Notes under the pieces: model-generated
Database searches by the model: none
Seen by the model: the letters and a program-made list of their open reading frames with translations, nothing else
What the model was told of the DNA's origin: nothing
From: Alteromonas sp. BL110
GTDB lineage: Bacteria; Pseudomonadota; Gammaproteobacteria; Enterobacterales; Alteromonadaceae
DNA: 64,000 nt
Assembly (NCBI RefSeq): GCF_003443615.1
Contig: NZ_CP031967.1
Coordinates: 1,302,001 to 1,366,000 of the forward strand
Direction: 5' to 3'
Made by a program: the position numbers and the translations under genes
Shown: positions 18,369 through 27,949 of the stretch, one piece after another
Numbering within the stretch: position 1 is the stretch's first letter
How the letters are laid out: every line of letters starts with the position of its first letter

Positions 18369-19616
18369 TTACGAGCGGCCGCTTGTAAAGTCTGGGTATG
18401 CTTCCAGACCACACTCGCTCATGTCTACGCCGTCGAACTCTTCTTCTTCGCTCACACGTACACCCATTACCGCTTTAATCACTAGCCATACCACTAGGCT
18501 TACTACGAATACCCATACAAAGATAGTCGCGGCGCCAATTAGCTGACCAGAGATGCTTGAACCGTCATTTGTGAAAGGTACAAGGATTAGACCTAGTAGA
18601 CCAACCACACCGTGAACTGAAATTGCGCCCACTGGATCATCAATCTTAAGTTTATCTAGTGCAACAATGCTAAGCACTACTAGGATACCGCCTAGGCCAC
18701 CAAATAGAGTAGCTTGAAGAGGCGTTGGTGTAGATGGCTCCGCCGTGATAGCAACAAGACCAGCTAGCGCACCGTTAAGTACCATAGTTAAGTCAGCTTT
18801 ACCGAATAGAATACGTGCTACGATAAGTGCAGCAATAGCACCACCTGCAGCTGCAGCATTCGTGTTCATAAATACAATTGCAACTGAGTTTGCACTTTCA
18901 ACTGTTGCAGTAGCCAGTACTGAACCACCGTTAAAACCAAACCAACCCATCCAAAGGATGAATGTACCTAAAGTTGCAAGCGGCAGGTTAGCACCTGGAA
19001 TCGCGTTTACTTTACCGTCTGCAGTGTATTTACCTTTACGGGCACCAAGTACAAGCACACCAGCAAGCGCCGCAGCCGCACCGGCCATATGAACAATACC
19101 AGAACCGGCAAAGTCAGAGAAACCTAGGTCGCCAAGGGTATACATACCGAATACCGCTTCGCCGCCCCACGTCCAAGCGCCTTCCATTGGATAGATGAAA
19201 CCTGTCATAACAACTGCGAATGCTAGGAATGCCCAAAGCTTCATACGCTCAGCAACCGCACCAGATACGATAGACATTGCTGTAGCAACAAAAACTACTT
19301 GGAAGAAGAAGTCAGCAGAAGGTGCGTATGTTGCTGGATCTTCAGCTACACCTGTCGCGCCATCACCCATGATCCCGCTTAGGAATGGACCCCAGTCGCC
19401 ACCACCATACATAATACCGTAGCCGCAGATCATGTACATGGTGCAAGCAATTGCAAATAGTGCCACGTTTTTAGTTAGAATTTCTGTGGTATTTTTTGCT
19501 CGAACAAGACCGGCTTCAAGCATCGCAAAACCTGCAGCCATCCACATAACCAGTGCACCGCAGATTAGAAAATAAAAGGTATCTAGCGCATACCCAAGTT
19601 CAAAAGTGATTTCCAT
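18369..19616 (-). CDS. amtB: Ammonium transporter
   Basis: A 415-residue Amt/Rh channel with about eleven membrane helices that imports ammonium. The family signature segment around DFAGSGIVHMAGAAAALAG carries the conserved Asp and the first pore His; the second pore His is in ISVHGVVGLLG. The N-terminus (MEITFELGYALDTFYFLICG) goes straight into helix 1, with no cleaved signal peptide as seen in E. coli AmtB. It lies 32 bases downstream of glnK, the standard pairing in which unmodified GlnK plugs the channel when nitrogen is plentiful. Confidence 0.97.
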   Translation of the reverse strand: MEITFELGYALDTFYFLICGALVMWMAAGFAMLEAGLVRAKNTTEILTKNVALFAIACTMYMICGYGIMYGGGDWGPFLSGIMGDGATGVAEDPATYAPSADFFFQVVFVATAMSIVSGAVAERMKLWAFLAFAVVMTGFIYPMEGAWTWGGEAVFGMYTLGDLGFSDFAGSGIVHMAGAAAALAGVLVLGARKGKYTADGKVNAIPGANLPLATLGTFILWMGWFGFNGGSVLATATVESANSVAIVFMNTNAAAAGGAIAALIVARILFGKADLTMVLNGALAGLVAITAEPSTPTPLQATLFGGLGGILVVLSIVALDKLKIDDPVGAISVHGVVGLLGLILVPFTNDGSSISGQLIGAATIFVWVFVVSLVVWLVIKAVMGVRVSEEEEFDGVDMSECGLEAYPDFTSGRS

Positions 19617-19648
19617 TATGGTTTTCTCCGCAAATATATCGTTGTGGC

Positions 19649-20150
<502 letters not shown>

Positions 20151-20202
20151 CAAGGTAAAAAATGCCCAACAATGAAGCGGATAAAGGAATAACTGAGGTA
20201 AG

Positions 20203-21084
20203 GTGACTAAAAAGTGCGGTGAAATTAGGATGGAACTATTCGGTAGCGCGGATGGTCTGTTGTTTACTATGACGACTATCACCCCCTCTTTTATTGCGCC
20301 AGAACGCAGCTTTGAGTACCATTCCGTTGCAAAAAAAACGGCGTGGCGGCCGCTACTAATTTCGGGTAGTGCGCATGTTATTGGGGTCATTGTGGTAGTC
20401 ATACTTTCTCAGTTGACAATCAACGATAAAAAAGTGCGAGTAAATGCTTTAGAGCGAACGCCCGAGATTAGTGCCAGACTTTATTACCCTCCAATTCCGC
20501 GCCCCTCGGTTCAAGCCGAAACAGAAGACACTCAAGCAGTCGATGTTTCCTCAGAAAGGCAAGAAATTAAGTTGAAGTCAGATGTCACTCAAACCACTGA
20601 AGCAACTGATAGTAAAGATAAATTTTCTGAAATTCCTGAAACAAAGCAGCAGAAAGTTACTGAGCCCGACATACAGCAAGTCCCCGTAGAAAGTAAACCG
20701 ACCAATGTGCTACCAACGCCCACTACTTCAAAAGATGCCAATCGGCGCGCTGGCTCGTTGAATCTATCGGCAAAAGATGGTGCGGCCCATTACTTTGAAA
20801 AGTACCACAGTGACAAAGTCTCTGAAGAAGCTGAACAAGCAGCGAGAGCGTTTCAAGAGCATAAAAATAGCCCAGTACTCAGCGGGCCAAGCACACAGCA
20901 AATACAAGCTAATGAAAATCGACGTCCTTCAAAACGTGTAAACTGTAGCAGTACGACCAATAAAACCTTGGCGATATTGAGTGGGATTGCCGGTGGCACC
21001 TTAAAATGCACCAAAATGGACGATCACAAACGTTTTATAGACGCCAGAGTTAATAAATTACCCCTAGAGGAAAATCGAAACTAG
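20203..21084 (+). CDS. Single-pass envelope protein, TonB-like N-terminus, function unknown
   Basis: I do not recognise a family for this 293-residue protein. A membrane helix at about residues 50-72 (LLISGSAHVIGVIVVVILSQ) is followed by a short proline segment (YYPPIPRPSV). A long hydrophilic region rich in Glu, Gln, Thr and Lys comes next, then a C-terminal part with two Cys (VNCSS and LKCTK). The layout recalls the N-terminal anchor and periplasmic spacer of TonB, but no TonB C-terminal domain is seen. Start is uncertain: GTG 20203 has GAGGTAAG just upstream; ATG 20230 or 20269 are possible. It is divergent from glnK, so the NtrC sites could affect it as well. Confidence 0.7.
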   Translation: MTKKCGEIRMELFGSADGLLFTMTTITPSFIAPERSFEYHSVAKKTAWRPLLISGSAHVIGVIVVVILSQLTINDKKVRVNALERTPEISARLYYPPIPRPSVQAETEDTQAVDVSSERQEIKLKSDVTQTTEATDSKDKFSEIPETKQQKVTEPDIQQVPVESKPTNVLPTPTTSKDANRRAGSLNLSAKDGAAHYFEKYHSDKVSEEAEQAARAFQEHKNSPVLSGPSTQQIQANENRRPSKRVNCSSTTNKTLAILSGIAGGTLKCTKMDDHKRFIDARVNKLPLEENRN

Positions 21085-21155
21085 GCCGTATTAATTATTT
21101 CTGTGCTTTTTTTAATTTGTCCATATCCGGCGAGGGCCCCCTTTAGCAAGGCGTA

Positions 21156-21935
21156 TTACTTCCTCTTAAAAGACTTTGGTGGTTGCCCGAAATACGCTTT
21201 GAACCGACGACTGAATGCCGCAACATCTTCATACCCCGTGATTTGAGCTATGCTCGACATAGGCGTATCGGTATTTCTAAGAAGCGCTTTGGCTTTCTCC
21301 ATCCTTATCTTCACTAGGTAATCACGTAAGCTAAGCCCAGTGGCTTGTTTAAACCGAGTTTTGAACTGTGTGGTTCCCATACAAGCCATCTCTGAAAGCA
21401 ACTGCAACGTATGCGATGTCCCTAAGTCTCCATGTATATGACTTATTACTTGGGTGATTCGCTTGTCTGCTCCCGTGCCCACCTCGCTTTTTGCCAGCAA
21501 TACCTGAAATAACGCGGTCATTTCATCGTGCCCGTAAAAAGCGTAATGCGTTAACTGCACTTCGACAAAACTTAAGAAAGCTTGAAGGGCGGTATTAACC
21601 TGAAAAATAGGATGGTGTTTGTCTTGCAACTGTACCGGTACTGAAAGTAAGTCGGCGACCACAAACTTTGCATTTTCGTTTGCACTAAAACTATGTACTT
21701 CGAGTGGCGCAATACACACTCCCTCCCCTACACCGACGCTGCCTGTAAAATAGTCTTGTACTATTTCTATATGCCCGTTTACGGGCAATACTAATTGATA
21801 AAAAGGGTGTGCGTGTCTACGGGCTTTTCTGGCATAAGAACGAACTGAAAGCGAGGGTAACTCTGTTGCTTCAACTATTTCTCTATCGTTACTCACACTG
21901 ATTCCAGCCTTTTTCTCTGATGTCTCGTTATACAT
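21156..21935 (-). CDS. AraC-family transcriptional regulator
   Basis: A 259-residue regulator. The N-terminal half has a cupin-like sensor pattern (RRHAHPFYQLVLPVNGHIEI, then GVGEGVCIAPLEVHSF). The C-terminal hundred residues carry the double helix-turn-helix of the AraC family: LQLLSEMACMGTTQFKTRFKQ, then MSSIAQITGYEDVAAFSRRF and FGQPPKSFKR. The ATG at 21935 is preferred over the longer frame from 22031, which adds 32 residues unlike the family, but it lacks a strong ribosome-binding site. It is divergent from the DUF808 gene 129 bases away, which is its most likely neighbouring target. Confidence 0.88.
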   Translation of the reverse strand: MYNETSEKKAGISVSNDREIVEATELPSLSVRSYARKARRHAHPFYQLVLPVNGHIEIVQDYFTGSVGVGEGVCIAPLEVHSFSANENAKFVVADLLSVPVQLQDKHHPIFQVNTALQAFLSFVEVQLTHYAFYGHDEMTALFQVLLAKSEVGTGADKRITQVISHIHGDLGTSHTLQLLSEMACMGTTQFKTRFKQATGLSLRDYLVKIRMEKAKALLRNTDTPMSSIAQITGYEDVAAFSRRFKAYFGQPPKSFKRK

Positions 21936-22063
21936 AAGTTGCCAAAGGTAATATGCTGCGCGTATTCTTTGTATGCCGCAACTACTTATCGCTTGCCGAT
22001 TCGCTATGTTAGTGAAATATAAAAACAGCACACTTTATAACAACGAACACAAGGAAAATCACT

Positions 22064-22987
22064 TTGGCCGCAGCTAACTTACTTGCCCTACTTGATGATA
22101 TAGCAACGTTAATGGACGACATCGCGACCATGTCAAAAGTCGCTGCACAAAAAACAGCGGGTGTTTTAGGCGACGATTTAGCGGTGAATGCCGACCAGGT
22201 TCAAGGTGTTAAAGCAGATAGAGAGCTACCCGTTGTATGGGCGGTAGCAAAAGGCTCACTTATCAATAAAGCCATTTTGGTTCCCGCCGCGTTAGCCATA
22301 AGTGCTTTTGTTCCCTCACTAATAACCGTCCTTTTGGTACTAGGCGGTTTATATTTATGTTTTGAGGGGGCAGAAAAGCTGCTGCATAAATACCTCCCCC
22401 ACGAAGATGAGGAAAAAACACGAGAAGCCAGAATAGAGGCACTTACCCACGAAAATGTGGATATGGTGGCATTTGAGAAAGATAAAATTAAAGGCGCTAT
22501 TCGCACCGACTTCATATTATCTGCTGAAATCATTGTTATTGCGTTAGGTACCGTGACAGATGCAACGCTTACAACGCAAATTGGTGTGTTAGTGGCACTA
22601 AGCTTGGCCATTACACTTGGCGTATATGGACTAGTCGCGGGCTTAGTTAAAATGGACGATGTGGGCCTTTACATGCTTCGCAAGTCATTAACAGGTTCAA
22701 TGAACAGCCTTCAACGATTTATCGGCAGAGCATTGTTAGTTGCCGCGCCCGCACTAATGAAAACCCTTGCGGTAGTGGGTACGGTGGCTATGTTCTTGGT
22801 GGGCGGCGGAATCCTTACTCACAGCATAGGCTTTTTACATATTTTTACCGACTGGTTTACTGCGCTTGTCCCAGATGCCTCGCTAGTTATGTCTATACTC
22901 GCTGATGGTGTGGTTGGTATTGCTGCGGGTGTGGTCATTGCGCTGGCTGTGACAATGGTTTCGAAATTCAAAGGCAAAAAATCCTAG
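22064..22987 (+). CDS. DUF808 (YedI-like) inner-membrane protein
   Basis: A 307-residue integral membrane protein matching the DUF808 family: NLLALLDDIATLMDDIATMS, then KTAGVLGDDLAVNA, and VKADRELPVVWAVAKGS. Membrane segments are visible near residues 70-98, 150-195, 225-260 and 275-300. The start is TTG (22064), supported by AAGGAAA eight bases upstream and by the family N-terminus, which begins just there; the first in-frame ATG would cut off conserved residues. Function is unknown. A divergent AraC gene lies upstream. Confidence 0.9.
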   Translation: MAAANLLALLDDIATLMDDIATMSKVAAQKTAGVLGDDLAVNADQVQGVKADRELPVVWAVAKGSLINKAILVPAALAISAFVPSLITVLLVLGGLYLCFEGAEKLLHKYLPHEDEEKTREARIEALTHENVDMVAFEKDKIKGAIRTDFILSAEIIVIALGTVTDATLTTQIGVLVALSLAITLGVYGLVAGLVKMDDVGLYMLRKSLTGSMNSLQRFIGRALLVAAPALMKTLAVVGTVAMFLVGGGILTHSIGFLHIFTDWFTALVPDASLVMSILADGVVGIAAGVVIALAVTMVSKFKGKKS

Positions 22988-23404
22988 GGCCGTGCTCTGT
23001 GCTTTACCTTTTTGTTTAGTCTTTTTACTTTGCTTTTTCACTTTCTCTTTTAAGCGAGGGCGTCGCGGCTTTCTGTACCGCTGCCCCTCCGTTTAGCACT
23101 TAATCTGACAAAAGATACCTTAATCCACACTCTCAAAAAGGCTGCGTTAGTCTTTTTGACCACCTCCAAATGAAAAACACTAAATTTTAGTATCTTTGTT
23201 ACAAGCAAACTTTTCACTCACTTTCCCACAAAAAATAAAATTTAAGAATTTCAATTACATATGTATTTATAACGAGTTGGCACATCCCTCGCTATAAACT
23301 AATTGTTAATTGATAACGACTTATTATCGAAACCTTTAGCAACATGATAGCTGCCACGCAGTATGTTCAAGTGCAGTGTCCAACTTATTTTTTAGGAGAT
23401 TACT
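22988..23404. other. Intergenic region with hairpin and sigma-54-like promoter
   Basis: This 417-base gap holds a GC-rich imperfect hairpin (23056-23089, GAGGGC/GCCCCTC with inner GCGG/CCGC) shortly after the DUF808 gene, possibly its terminator. The second half is AT-rich and carries the promoter candidate described separately. I see no further gene. Confidence 0.5.
23278..23292 (+). promoter_or_regulatory. Sigma-54-like promoter upstream of two small ORFs
   Basis: TGGCACATCCCTCGC has the invariant GG (23279-23280) and GC (23291-23292) separated by exactly ten bases and the full TGGCAC -24 box. The initiation site would be near 23304, about 100 bases before the first small gene. No enhancer site was identified. 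Confidence 0.45.
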
Positions 23405-23689
23405 ATGTTTATCGGTCGCAAAACTTTCACTGCACTAACTTTAGCAACTAGCGTATTGAGCGCAGCAGTATTCGCTGACGAATCTCAGAGCAACATTGTT
23501 TCACATACAGATTTTATCGTTGAAAGCGCCATGTACGACGTAAAGCAGAACTTAGCGCTGGATGTGACCTATGACGTGTTAACTACAAGCCACACATTTG
23601 AACCAGAGGTAGAAGAAGCCCATTCGTTAGTTGCAGAGATAACTATAACCCCGATTGAGCCTATCAGCTCGGACGATAACGACGCATAA
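23405..23689 (+). CDS. Small exported protein of unknown function (94 aa)
   Basis: A 94-residue protein with a clear Sec signal peptide (MFIGRKTFTALTLATSVLSA, cleavage probably near AVFA-DES at residues 21-25). The mature part is short and acidic (ending EPISSDDNDA) with no Cys. TAGGAG lies seven bases before the ATG, so translation is well supported. I do not recognise a family. A sigma-54-like promoter candidate lies upstream and a 36-codon membrane ORF with its own ribosome-binding site follows 11 bases later, suggesting a two-gene unit. Confidence 0.75.
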   Translation: MFIGRKTFTALTLATSVLSAAVFADESQSNIVSHTDFIVESAMYDVKQNLALDVTYDVLTTSHTFEPEVEEAHSLVAEITITPIEPISSDDNDA

Positions 23690-23700
23690 GGAGAGTGCAC

Positions 23701-23811
23701 ATGTTAACCGCCGCCACCCTATTTATGATAGTACTCGGGCCGGTTATTGCGTTTGCTGTGAGTGCGCTGGTGTTTTCTACAGCGCGCCTATTCCTACAGA
23801 AAGGGCATTGA
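23701..23811 (+). CDS. Very small membrane protein candidate (36 aa)
   Basis: A 36-residue frame beginning MLTAATLFMIVLGPVIAFAV is hydrophobic over about 25 residues and ends RLFLQKGH, a single-helix design with a positive tail. AAGGAGAG five bases before the ATG is a near-ideal ribosome-binding site. It begins 11 bases after the 94-residue exported protein gene and probably shares its transcript. Family unknown; too short for ordinary gene callers. Confidence 0.6.
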   Translation: MLTAATLFMIVLGPVIAFAVSALVFSTARLFLQKGH

Positions 23812-23972
23812 AAACGCAATAAAAACAAATAGGTGCCAAACCGACTACCACAACCTGTTTTGCCTTCCCTGGGCCTTTTACTCCAGAGGGAGATAGAAAG
23901 CACGGACTGTACGCTAGCTATGCGTTCCCAGAGCCAAGTGATTGTGTTTTCTATCTTCTTACTGGAGTTTTT

Positions 23973-26324
23973 TTATCCGAATATGCGTTCCCACCAGCTT
24001 TTTTCGTCTTTATCGCTGTCCTTATCTACTGGGCGACCCGAGCAGTCTTGCTGAGGCGGAGGTAGTACATCCAAAATAGCCGGTACGCTTAAGCTTTCAG
24101 CACAACCTGCAACAACGACTGCCCCGGTTTTTGCATCGAAATGTGCGATTCCTAAGCCTTTAGGGAAACGTCTTGATAATGATTTAGGTGATTGAGACTT
24201 CATGTAGTTAATGAAAACGGGAAGCGCGCCACTTGCACCGGTTAAGTTGACGGGTTTATTATCATCGTTACCTACCCAAACCGTGACCACATTGTTTCTA
24301 TCAAAGCCGCTAAACCAGCTGTCGCGGTAGTCGTCTGTGGTTCCCGTTTTACCGGCCATGTTTACATTACCAAAGTTCCAGCCTATACGTTTCGCAGTGC
24401 CTTCTGTTGTTACTTTGTACAACGCGTAGTTAAGCAGATAGGTGGCAGCCTCATCAGTTTGCTGACTAAAGAACTCCGCTTTTTTCCAAAGCAAAGCATT
24501 ATCCGCTGTCACTACAGAAGTCACTGTGTGAAGAGGTATATAACGCCCGTCGTTAGATAGGGTTTGATACATTTGATTAGTGCTAAACGGCGTCAGTTCG
24601 AAGGCGCCTAGGGTTAACGACGGTACTTTATCTACTGGCGTAGTAATTCCTAAGCGCTCAATGGTATCGGCTAACGCATCTAGGCCTATCTGCATGCCTA
24701 AATTAACTGTTGGCACGTTCAAAGATTCGACTAACCCCTGAAGCAGAGGCACCTGCCCTCTGAACTCTTTATCGTAGTTTTGCGGCGACCATTCGGTTCC
24801 GTTTCTACTTTCAAGGGTAATTGGCTCGTCTTCAAGGGGGGTAGCCAAGTTAAATTGGGTAGGATCTTCCAAAGCAGTTAAGTACACAGCAGGTTTAATC
24901 AGAGAACCTATTGGCCGCTTAGCATCTAGTGCTCGGTTGAAACCTTTAAACGCAAAGTCTTTACCGCCTACAATTGCGCGCACTTCACCAGTTGCACTGT
25001 CAGTCACAACCATCGCCCCCTGTAATGGCACTTGTCTGTCTTTTTGCAAACCGTCTAATGTGCCTGACAATGCACTTTCTGCACGGCGCTGAGCTACGAT
25101 ATCAAGTGTTGTAAACACCTTAACGCCCGAGTCTCTTAAACTTGGCTCTGCTAAAATTTCATTAAGCTCTCGACGTACCTGCTCCATGAAAGCAGGGTGT
25201 TTGCCACTTGCTAAACTCGCACCACTGGCAAGCCCTAACGGCATATTCACGAAACGTTCGTAGTCTTGACGGCTTATTTCATTTTCATCGAACAACATGC
25301 GAAGTACTAAATCACGTCGCTCTTTTGTTCGCTCGGCATATTTGCGTGGATTGTAATAAGATGGGCCTTTAATAATGGCAACGAGCGTGGCTATTTCAGG
25401 CGTGCTTAACTCGTTGGCTGGTCGGTCAAAGTAGAAATAGCTGGCAAGTCCAAAACCATGTACGGCCATGTCACCGTTTTGACCTAAAAACACTTCATTC
25501 AAATAAGCTTCAATAATTTCTGATTTGCTGTAGCGTGCGTCAATGATCACCGCCATGATAGCTTCTTTTGCCTTACGCACAATTGAGCGTTCACGGGTTA
25601 AAAACATGTTTTTAACCAGCTGCTGCGTCAGCGTGCTGCCACCTTGAACCGTACGACCAGCAGCAATATTCGCCATTAGGGCGCGCAATATTGAAAGTGG
25701 TGCAACACCATGGTGGTTATAGAAATTGCGGTCTTCCACCAGCGTCAGCGCTTTAGGTAACATTTCAGGAATAGTATCGAGGGTCACAAGCATTCGGTCT
25801 TCTTGCGAACCGCTTGTCATACGCGTCACTAACCAAGGTTCTAGTTTTACAGAACCATAAGGGCGCCCCTGCGATTTGTCATAAATTTCCCCAATGCGTG
25901 CACCTTCCCACGTTATTACCAAGTGTCGAAGAGGCTCAGCGCCTTCAGGGAACTGAAACGCTCGACGCTGCACGGTTAACACCTTGTTTTGATAGCTATA
26001 TTCACCGCTACTGTCAGCAAAAGTCACCTTGCGATAGCCCAGCAAATTGAGTTCATCAATAACTTCTTGTGGCGTGATCTCCTCGCCTTTACTCACTTTT
26101 AAAGGACGTGCGAAAATTTGCGCAGGTACTTCCCACTTGTTACCCGAGAACGCATGTTTAATTTGTGCGTCGAGATAAAACGCATAAGCCCCGAGCACCA
26201 CTAAGCCAATTAAAGTGACTCGCCAGAACAGCTTGAAAAACCACGAGCGCTTGGCTGAGCTCTTACCCTTGTTGGTTGCTTTGCTTTTTGAAGATGTTTT
26301 GTTTTGTGTCTGTTTTTTTGCCAC
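23973..26324 (-). CDS. mrcB: Penicillin-binding protein 1B, bifunctional peptidoglycan synthase
   Basis: A class A PBP of 783 residues that polymerises and cross-links peptidoglycan. Domains in order: Lys-rich cytoplasmic tail, membrane helix (about 33-51), a UB2H-like region (about 75-150) that in E. coli docks LpoB, and a GT51 glycosyltransferase with catalytic Glu197 (EDRNFYNHHG) and GGSTLTQQLVKN. The transpeptidase domain has Ser474-x-x-Lys477 (GSLIKP), Ser534-Leu-Asn and Lys659-Thr-Gly. The UB2H region and length favour PBP1B over PBP1A. It is divergent from an MltB-type lytic transglycosylase, 268 bases apart. Confidence 0.96.
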   Translation of the reverse strand: MAKKQTQNKTSSKSKATNKGKSSAKRSWFFKLFWRVTLIGLVVLGAYAFYLDAQIKHAFSGNKWEVPAQIFARPLKVSKGEEITPQEVIDELNLLGYRKVTFADSSGEYSYQNKVLTVQRRAFQFPEGAEPLRHLVITWEGARIGEIYDKSQGRPYGSVKLEPWLVTRMTSGSQEDRMLVTLDTIPEMLPKALTLVEDRNFYNHHGVAPLSILRALMANIAAGRTVQGGSTLTQQLVKNMFLTRERSIVRKAKEAIMAVIIDARYSKSEIIEAYLNEVFLGQNGDMAVHGFGLASYFYFDRPANELSTPEIATLVAIIKGPSYYNPRKYAERTKERRDLVLRMLFDENEISRQDYERFVNMPLGLASGASLASGKHPAFMEQVRRELNEILAEPSLRDSGVKVFTTLDIVAQRRAESALSGTLDGLQKDRQVPLQGAMVVTDSATGEVRAIVGGKDFAFKGFNRALDAKRPIGSLIKPAVYLTALEDPTQFNLATPLEDEPITLESRNGTEWSPQNYDKEFRGQVPLLQGLVESLNVPTVNLGMQIGLDALADTIERLGITTPVDKVPSLTLGAFELTPFSTNQMYQTLSNDGRYIPLHTVTSVVTADNALLWKKAEFFSQQTDEAATYLLNYALYKVTTEGTAKRIGWNFGNVNMAGKTGTTDDYRDSWFSGFDRNNVVTVWVGNDDNKPVNLTGASGALPVFINYMKSQSPKSLSRRFPKGLGIAHFDAKTGAVVVAGCAESLSVPAILDVLPPPQQDCSGRPVDKDSDKDEKSWWERIFG

Positions 26325-26592
26325 GTGAAAACGCCATGAAGATCATTGAGGATGACATCGCATACTTTGCGATATAGGTTTAACAAACGTCGCTTAAAAC
26401 GTTAGTTTTAATAGTATCAACATTACCATTCGGGCCGCCGCTCAACAACTGTTTCCAAATATGCACACCTATTGTCCATTTACTATTGATGCGGGATAAA
26501 GTACTTCTGTACGCACTAGGAAAAGTGAATTTTACTCGCGTTTCACGGTCACAATGCGATAGCATGCTGGCAAGTAACACAGGAATCGTACT

Positions 26593-27873
26593 ATGCGCTT
26601 AGCTTCATTTAAGTCTTCTTTTCTTTCGGATTGTTCGCCTAAGAAGACCAAGTCTTACACCTCATTCATTCGTACATCTTTGGCTCTGCTTATTGCTAGT
26701 GCGTCGATTAACTCCGCGTATGCCAATGAACAATTTGCTAGTTGCACCGCCGTACTTGCAGATAAAGCAAAGCAAGCAGGGGTTAGCCAGCAAACCATTG
26801 ATGATGTATTTCCTCACCTTGTTCACCAGGACCGTGTGATTGAGTTAGACCGAAGCCAACCCGAATTTGTACAAACCTTTCCAGGATACTTTAGTAAGCG
26901 CGTTACCGATTGGCGCACTGAAAAAGGCAAAGAGATGTACGCTAAGCACGAAGCGCTTTTGCACAAACTAAGTGATAAGTACGGCGTGCCTCCTCACTAC
27001 CTGCTCGCTTTCTGGGGCTTAGAAACAAACTTTGGCTCTTACAAAGGCAAAATGCCGGTACTTGATTCTCTTGCTACGCTGGCTTGTGACAAACGAAGAA
27101 GTAAGTACTTTACCCAAGAGTTCCTTGTGGCCGTGAAGCTAATGGAACGGGAAAAGCTTCAAAAAGAAGACATGATTGGTTCGTGGGCTGGTGCTATGGG
27201 GCACACTCAGTTTATGCCTTCAGCCTATACCCACTATGCCATTGACGGCGACGGCGACGGACAAATTAATTTGTGGGCAAGTGAAGAAGATGCCTTATCT
27301 TCTGCCGCAAACTTCCTTGCAAGCCTAGGTTGGGAGCGCAGCTTCCGCTGGGGTCGTGAAGTGCAGCTGCCTGAGAACTTTGACTATCAAGAGTCTGGCT
27401 ATAAAAATAGAAAACCTCTTAGCGAATGGAACGCTCAAGGCGTGAAGAAAGCCGATGGCTCTGCGCTGGGCGAAGGCGATACCACAGCTTATGTTATTGT
27501 GCCTGCTGGGCATAACGGCCCTGCCTTCATCGCCTACAAGAACTTCCGCGTTATTATGCGCTGGAACAACTCTGAGTTTTATGCAATCGCCGTAGGCGTA
27601 TTGGCCGACCGCATCGCTGGGGCGTCTGGTATTAAAGCAAGCTTACCTGATCTCCCCGCCTACAGTCGCAAAGACATTATTGCGCTTCAAAGTAAGCTAA
27701 ATAATTTAGGCTTCGATGTGGGCAAACCCGACGGCATCATTGGCCCTGCCACTCGCGAGGGTATCCGCAACTACCAAATTCGCAACAACATGATTGCAGA
27801 TGGGTTCCCAGGTCTGGAAGTGATGGCTGCACTTAATATCGACCTAGCAGGCAAAGCTACCTCTCAATCTTGA
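26593..27873 (+). CDS. MltB-family lytic murein transglycosylase with C-terminal peptidoglycan-binding domain
   Basis: A 426-residue enzyme that cleaves glycan strands to 1,6-anhydroMurNAc ends. The signal peptide lies after a basic N-terminus (cleavage near SAYA-NEQ at residue 45), without a lipobox. The catalytic domain has Glu144 in FWGLETNFGSYKG, then GSWAGAMGHTQFMPSAY and the DGDGDGQINLW segment. A PG_binding_1 domain closes the protein (about 355-418, IIALQSKLNNLGFDVGKPDG and GPATREGIRNYQ). AGGA eight bases upstream supports the ATG at 26593. Divergent from PBP1B, a synthesis and turnover pair. Confidence 0.95.
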   Translation: MRLASFKSSFLSDCSPKKTKSYTSFIRTSLALLIASASINSAYANEQFASCTAVLADKAKQAGVSQQTIDDVFPHLVHQDRVIELDRSQPEFVQTFPGYFSKRVTDWRTEKGKEMYAKHEALLHKLSDKYGVPPHYLLAFWGLETNFGSYKGKMPVLDSLATLACDKRRSKYFTQEFLVAVKLMEREKLQKEDMIGSWAGAMGHTQFMPSAYTHYAIDGDGDGQINLWASEEDALSSAANFLASLGWERSFRWGREVQLPENFDYQESGYKNRKPLSEWNAQGVKKADGSALGEGDTTAYVIVPAGHNGPAFIAYKNFRVIMRWNNSEFYAIAVGVLADRIAGASGIKASLPDLPAYSRKDIIALQSKLNNLGFDVGKPDGIIGPATREGIRNYQIRNNMIADGFPGLEVMAALNIDLAGKATSQS

Positions 27874-27881
27874 TTAAAACA

Positions 27882-27900
27882 GCGCCCTTTCGAGGGGCGC
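27882..27900. terminator. Bidirectional hairpin terminator
   Basis: GCGCCC (27882-27887) pairs with GGGCGC (27895-27900). It is located between the convergent transglycosylase and DUF4198 genes; the T-rich side (TGTTTTA) follows on the minus strand. Confidence 0.7.
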
Positions 27901-27949
27901 CTTAATCACTTGGTATTTTCAGTGACCAGTAAGGTAAAAGCAGCTCAGG

